Positions 5,531-6,396 of a stretch of DNA of 6,396 nt are shown here, one piece after another. The notes below the pieces were generated by a model, which was given only the letters and a program-made list of their open reading frames with translations, was not told the DNA's origin and made no database searches. The stretch covers positions 1-6,396 of the forward strand of contig JAAYFR010000052.1 in NCBI GenBank assembly GCA_012728155.1, given 5' to 3'. This stretch comes from Bacteroidales bacterium (GTDB taxonomy: Bacteria > Bacteroidota > Bacteroidia > Bacteroidales > Dysgonomonadaceae). Positions within the stretch are counted from its first letter, which is position 1; each line of letters opens with the position of its first letter. The position numbers were made by a program, and so were the translations under genes.

Positions 5531-6396
5531 ATGTCAGCATTAATCAAGGTGGGCATCACCCATGGCGATGTGAACGGCGTAGGATATGATATCCTGTTAA
5601 AGGCCTTTTCCGATGCCAGATTACTCGAGTTGTTCCAGCCAATCGTATACGGATCATCTAAATCGGCCTCTTATCACCGTAAGGTATTGAATAGTGACGC
5701 CATGAATTTCCATATTATCTCCAAAGTGGAAGAATTGTACGAAGGAAAAGTCAATCTGGTCAATTGTGTCAGGGAGGAGGTCAAGATAGAGTTGGGATCA
5801 GCAAGCAGCGAAGCAGGAGAGTCAGCTTATACCGCACTGGATATAGCCTGTCGCGATCTGGCCAATGGCAAAATCGACCTCCTGGTTACACTTCCCATCA
5901 ATAAAGAGAGCATTCAAAATGACCAGTTTCAGTTCCCCGGACATACCGATTTTTTGGAAGATCGGTTTGCTTCAAACGGAGAAAAAGCCTTGATGGTCAT
6001 GGCCACGGAAACAATGCGTGTGGCACTGGTCACAGCCCACATACCTCTTTCGGAAGTCTCGTCGAAGCTCTCCAAAGAATTGATCATGGAGAAGTTGAAA
6101 ACACTCGACCGGACGCTGAAACGCGATTTCAGGATAGAGAACCCACGGATTGCGGTATTGGGATTAAATCCACATGCTGGCGAAAACGGATTACTCGGAA
6201 AAGAGGAGATGGAAATTATCGCTCCGGCTGTGAAAGAGGCGCAAGATCAATGGATTCATTGTGCCGGACCTTTTCCTGCCGATGGTTTTTTCGGATCGAA
6301 TCGTTTCAAGGAATTTGATGCCATCCTGGCGATGTACCATGATCAAGGGTTGATCCATTTCAAAACACTTTCCATGGATGCTGGCGTCAATTTTAC
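5531..6396 (+). CDS. pdxA: PdxA: 4-hydroxythreonine-4-phosphate dehydrogenase, 3' end outside the window
   Basis: This enzyme oxidises 4-phosphohydroxy-L-threonine with NAD, feeding the DXP-dependent route to pyridoxal 5'-phosphate in the cytoplasm. The first 288 codons plus two bases are present with no stop before the edge; about 70-80 residues should be missing. The three metal-binding histidines are visible: His170 (TAHIPL), His215 (NPHAGE) and His270 (MYHDQG), each four residues later than His166, His211 and His266 of the E. coli enzyme. GHTDF (137-141) is the substrate-phosphate/threonine-binding block, and GPFPADGFF (246-254) and GVNF (285-288) are further family signatures. The N-terminus reads ITHGDVNGVGYD, the Bacteroidales form of the usual GDPAGIGPE motif. 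ATG at 5531 gives the expected start (M-S-A-L-I-K-V-G-I-T) and has an A/T-rich leader. The gene follows the DUF4837 gene after 52 nt and may be read with it or from a promoter in that gap. Confidence 0.95.
   Translation, partial: MSALIKVGITHGDVNGVGYDILLKAFSDARLLELFQPIVYGSSKSASYHRKVLNSDAMNFHIISKVEELYEGKVNLVNCVREEVKIELGSASSEAGESAYTALDIACRDLANGKIDLLVTLPINKESIQNDQFQFPGHTDFLEDRFASNGEKALMVMATETMRVALVTAHIPLSEVSSKLSKELIMEKLKTLDRTLKRDFRIENPRIAVLGLNPHAGENGLLGKEEMEIIAPAVKEAQDQWIHCAGPFPADGFFGSNRFKEFDAILAMYHDQGLIHFKTLSMDAGVNF

Overview
The window looks like a chromosomal segment of a Bacteroidota bacterium, most likely order Bacteroidales. Three things suggest this: a DUF4837-type lipoprotein gene next to pdxA, a PdxA with the Bacteroidales-style N-terminus (G-D-x-N-G-x-G-Y rather than G-D-P-A-G-I-G-P), and a promoter element of the Bacteroidota TAnnTTTG type in front of rlmN, with A/T-rich leaders instead of strong Shine-Dalgarno sites. 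A Dysgonomonadaceae-like source (Proteiniphilum or Petrimonas type) would fit, but that is a guess from general resemblance.

Layout. (1) Positions 177-928, plus strand: the wreck of a secreted glycoside hydrolase family 30 gene. An internal deletion with frame change removed the part that carries the acid/base glutamate, and the gene stops just before the nucleophile region. (2) Positions 3031 down to 980, minus strand: a tight three-gene cassette in the order small multi-spanning membrane protein, subtilisin-like (S8) protease with a complete catalytic set but no visible signal peptide, and a 76-residue stand-alone protein that resembles a subtilase propeptide/I9 inhibitor. Gaps are 2 nt and 7 nt, so the three are very probably one transcript. 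This is the most unusual part of the window. (3) Positions 3032-3358: a divergent intergenic region with a GC-rich hairpin in the cassette leader, a long inverted repeat, and the rlmN -7 element. (4) Positions 3359-6396, plus strand: housekeeping genes rlmN (radical-SAM 23S rRNA/tRNA adenine-C2 methyltransferase), a DUF4837 lipoprotein, and pdxA (vitamin B6 synthesis), the last cut off by the window edge.

Working together. The protease cassette reads as a membrane-anchored or membrane-linked proteolysis module: a protease with its own N-terminal propeptide-like region, a second propeptide-like protein in trans that could inhibit or chaperone it, and a membrane partner that could locate it or sense a signal. 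Its physiological role (stress or defence, protein quality control, or regulated secretion) cannot be decided from sequence. The rlmN, DUF4837 and pdxA genes run in one direction but have no obvious shared pathway.
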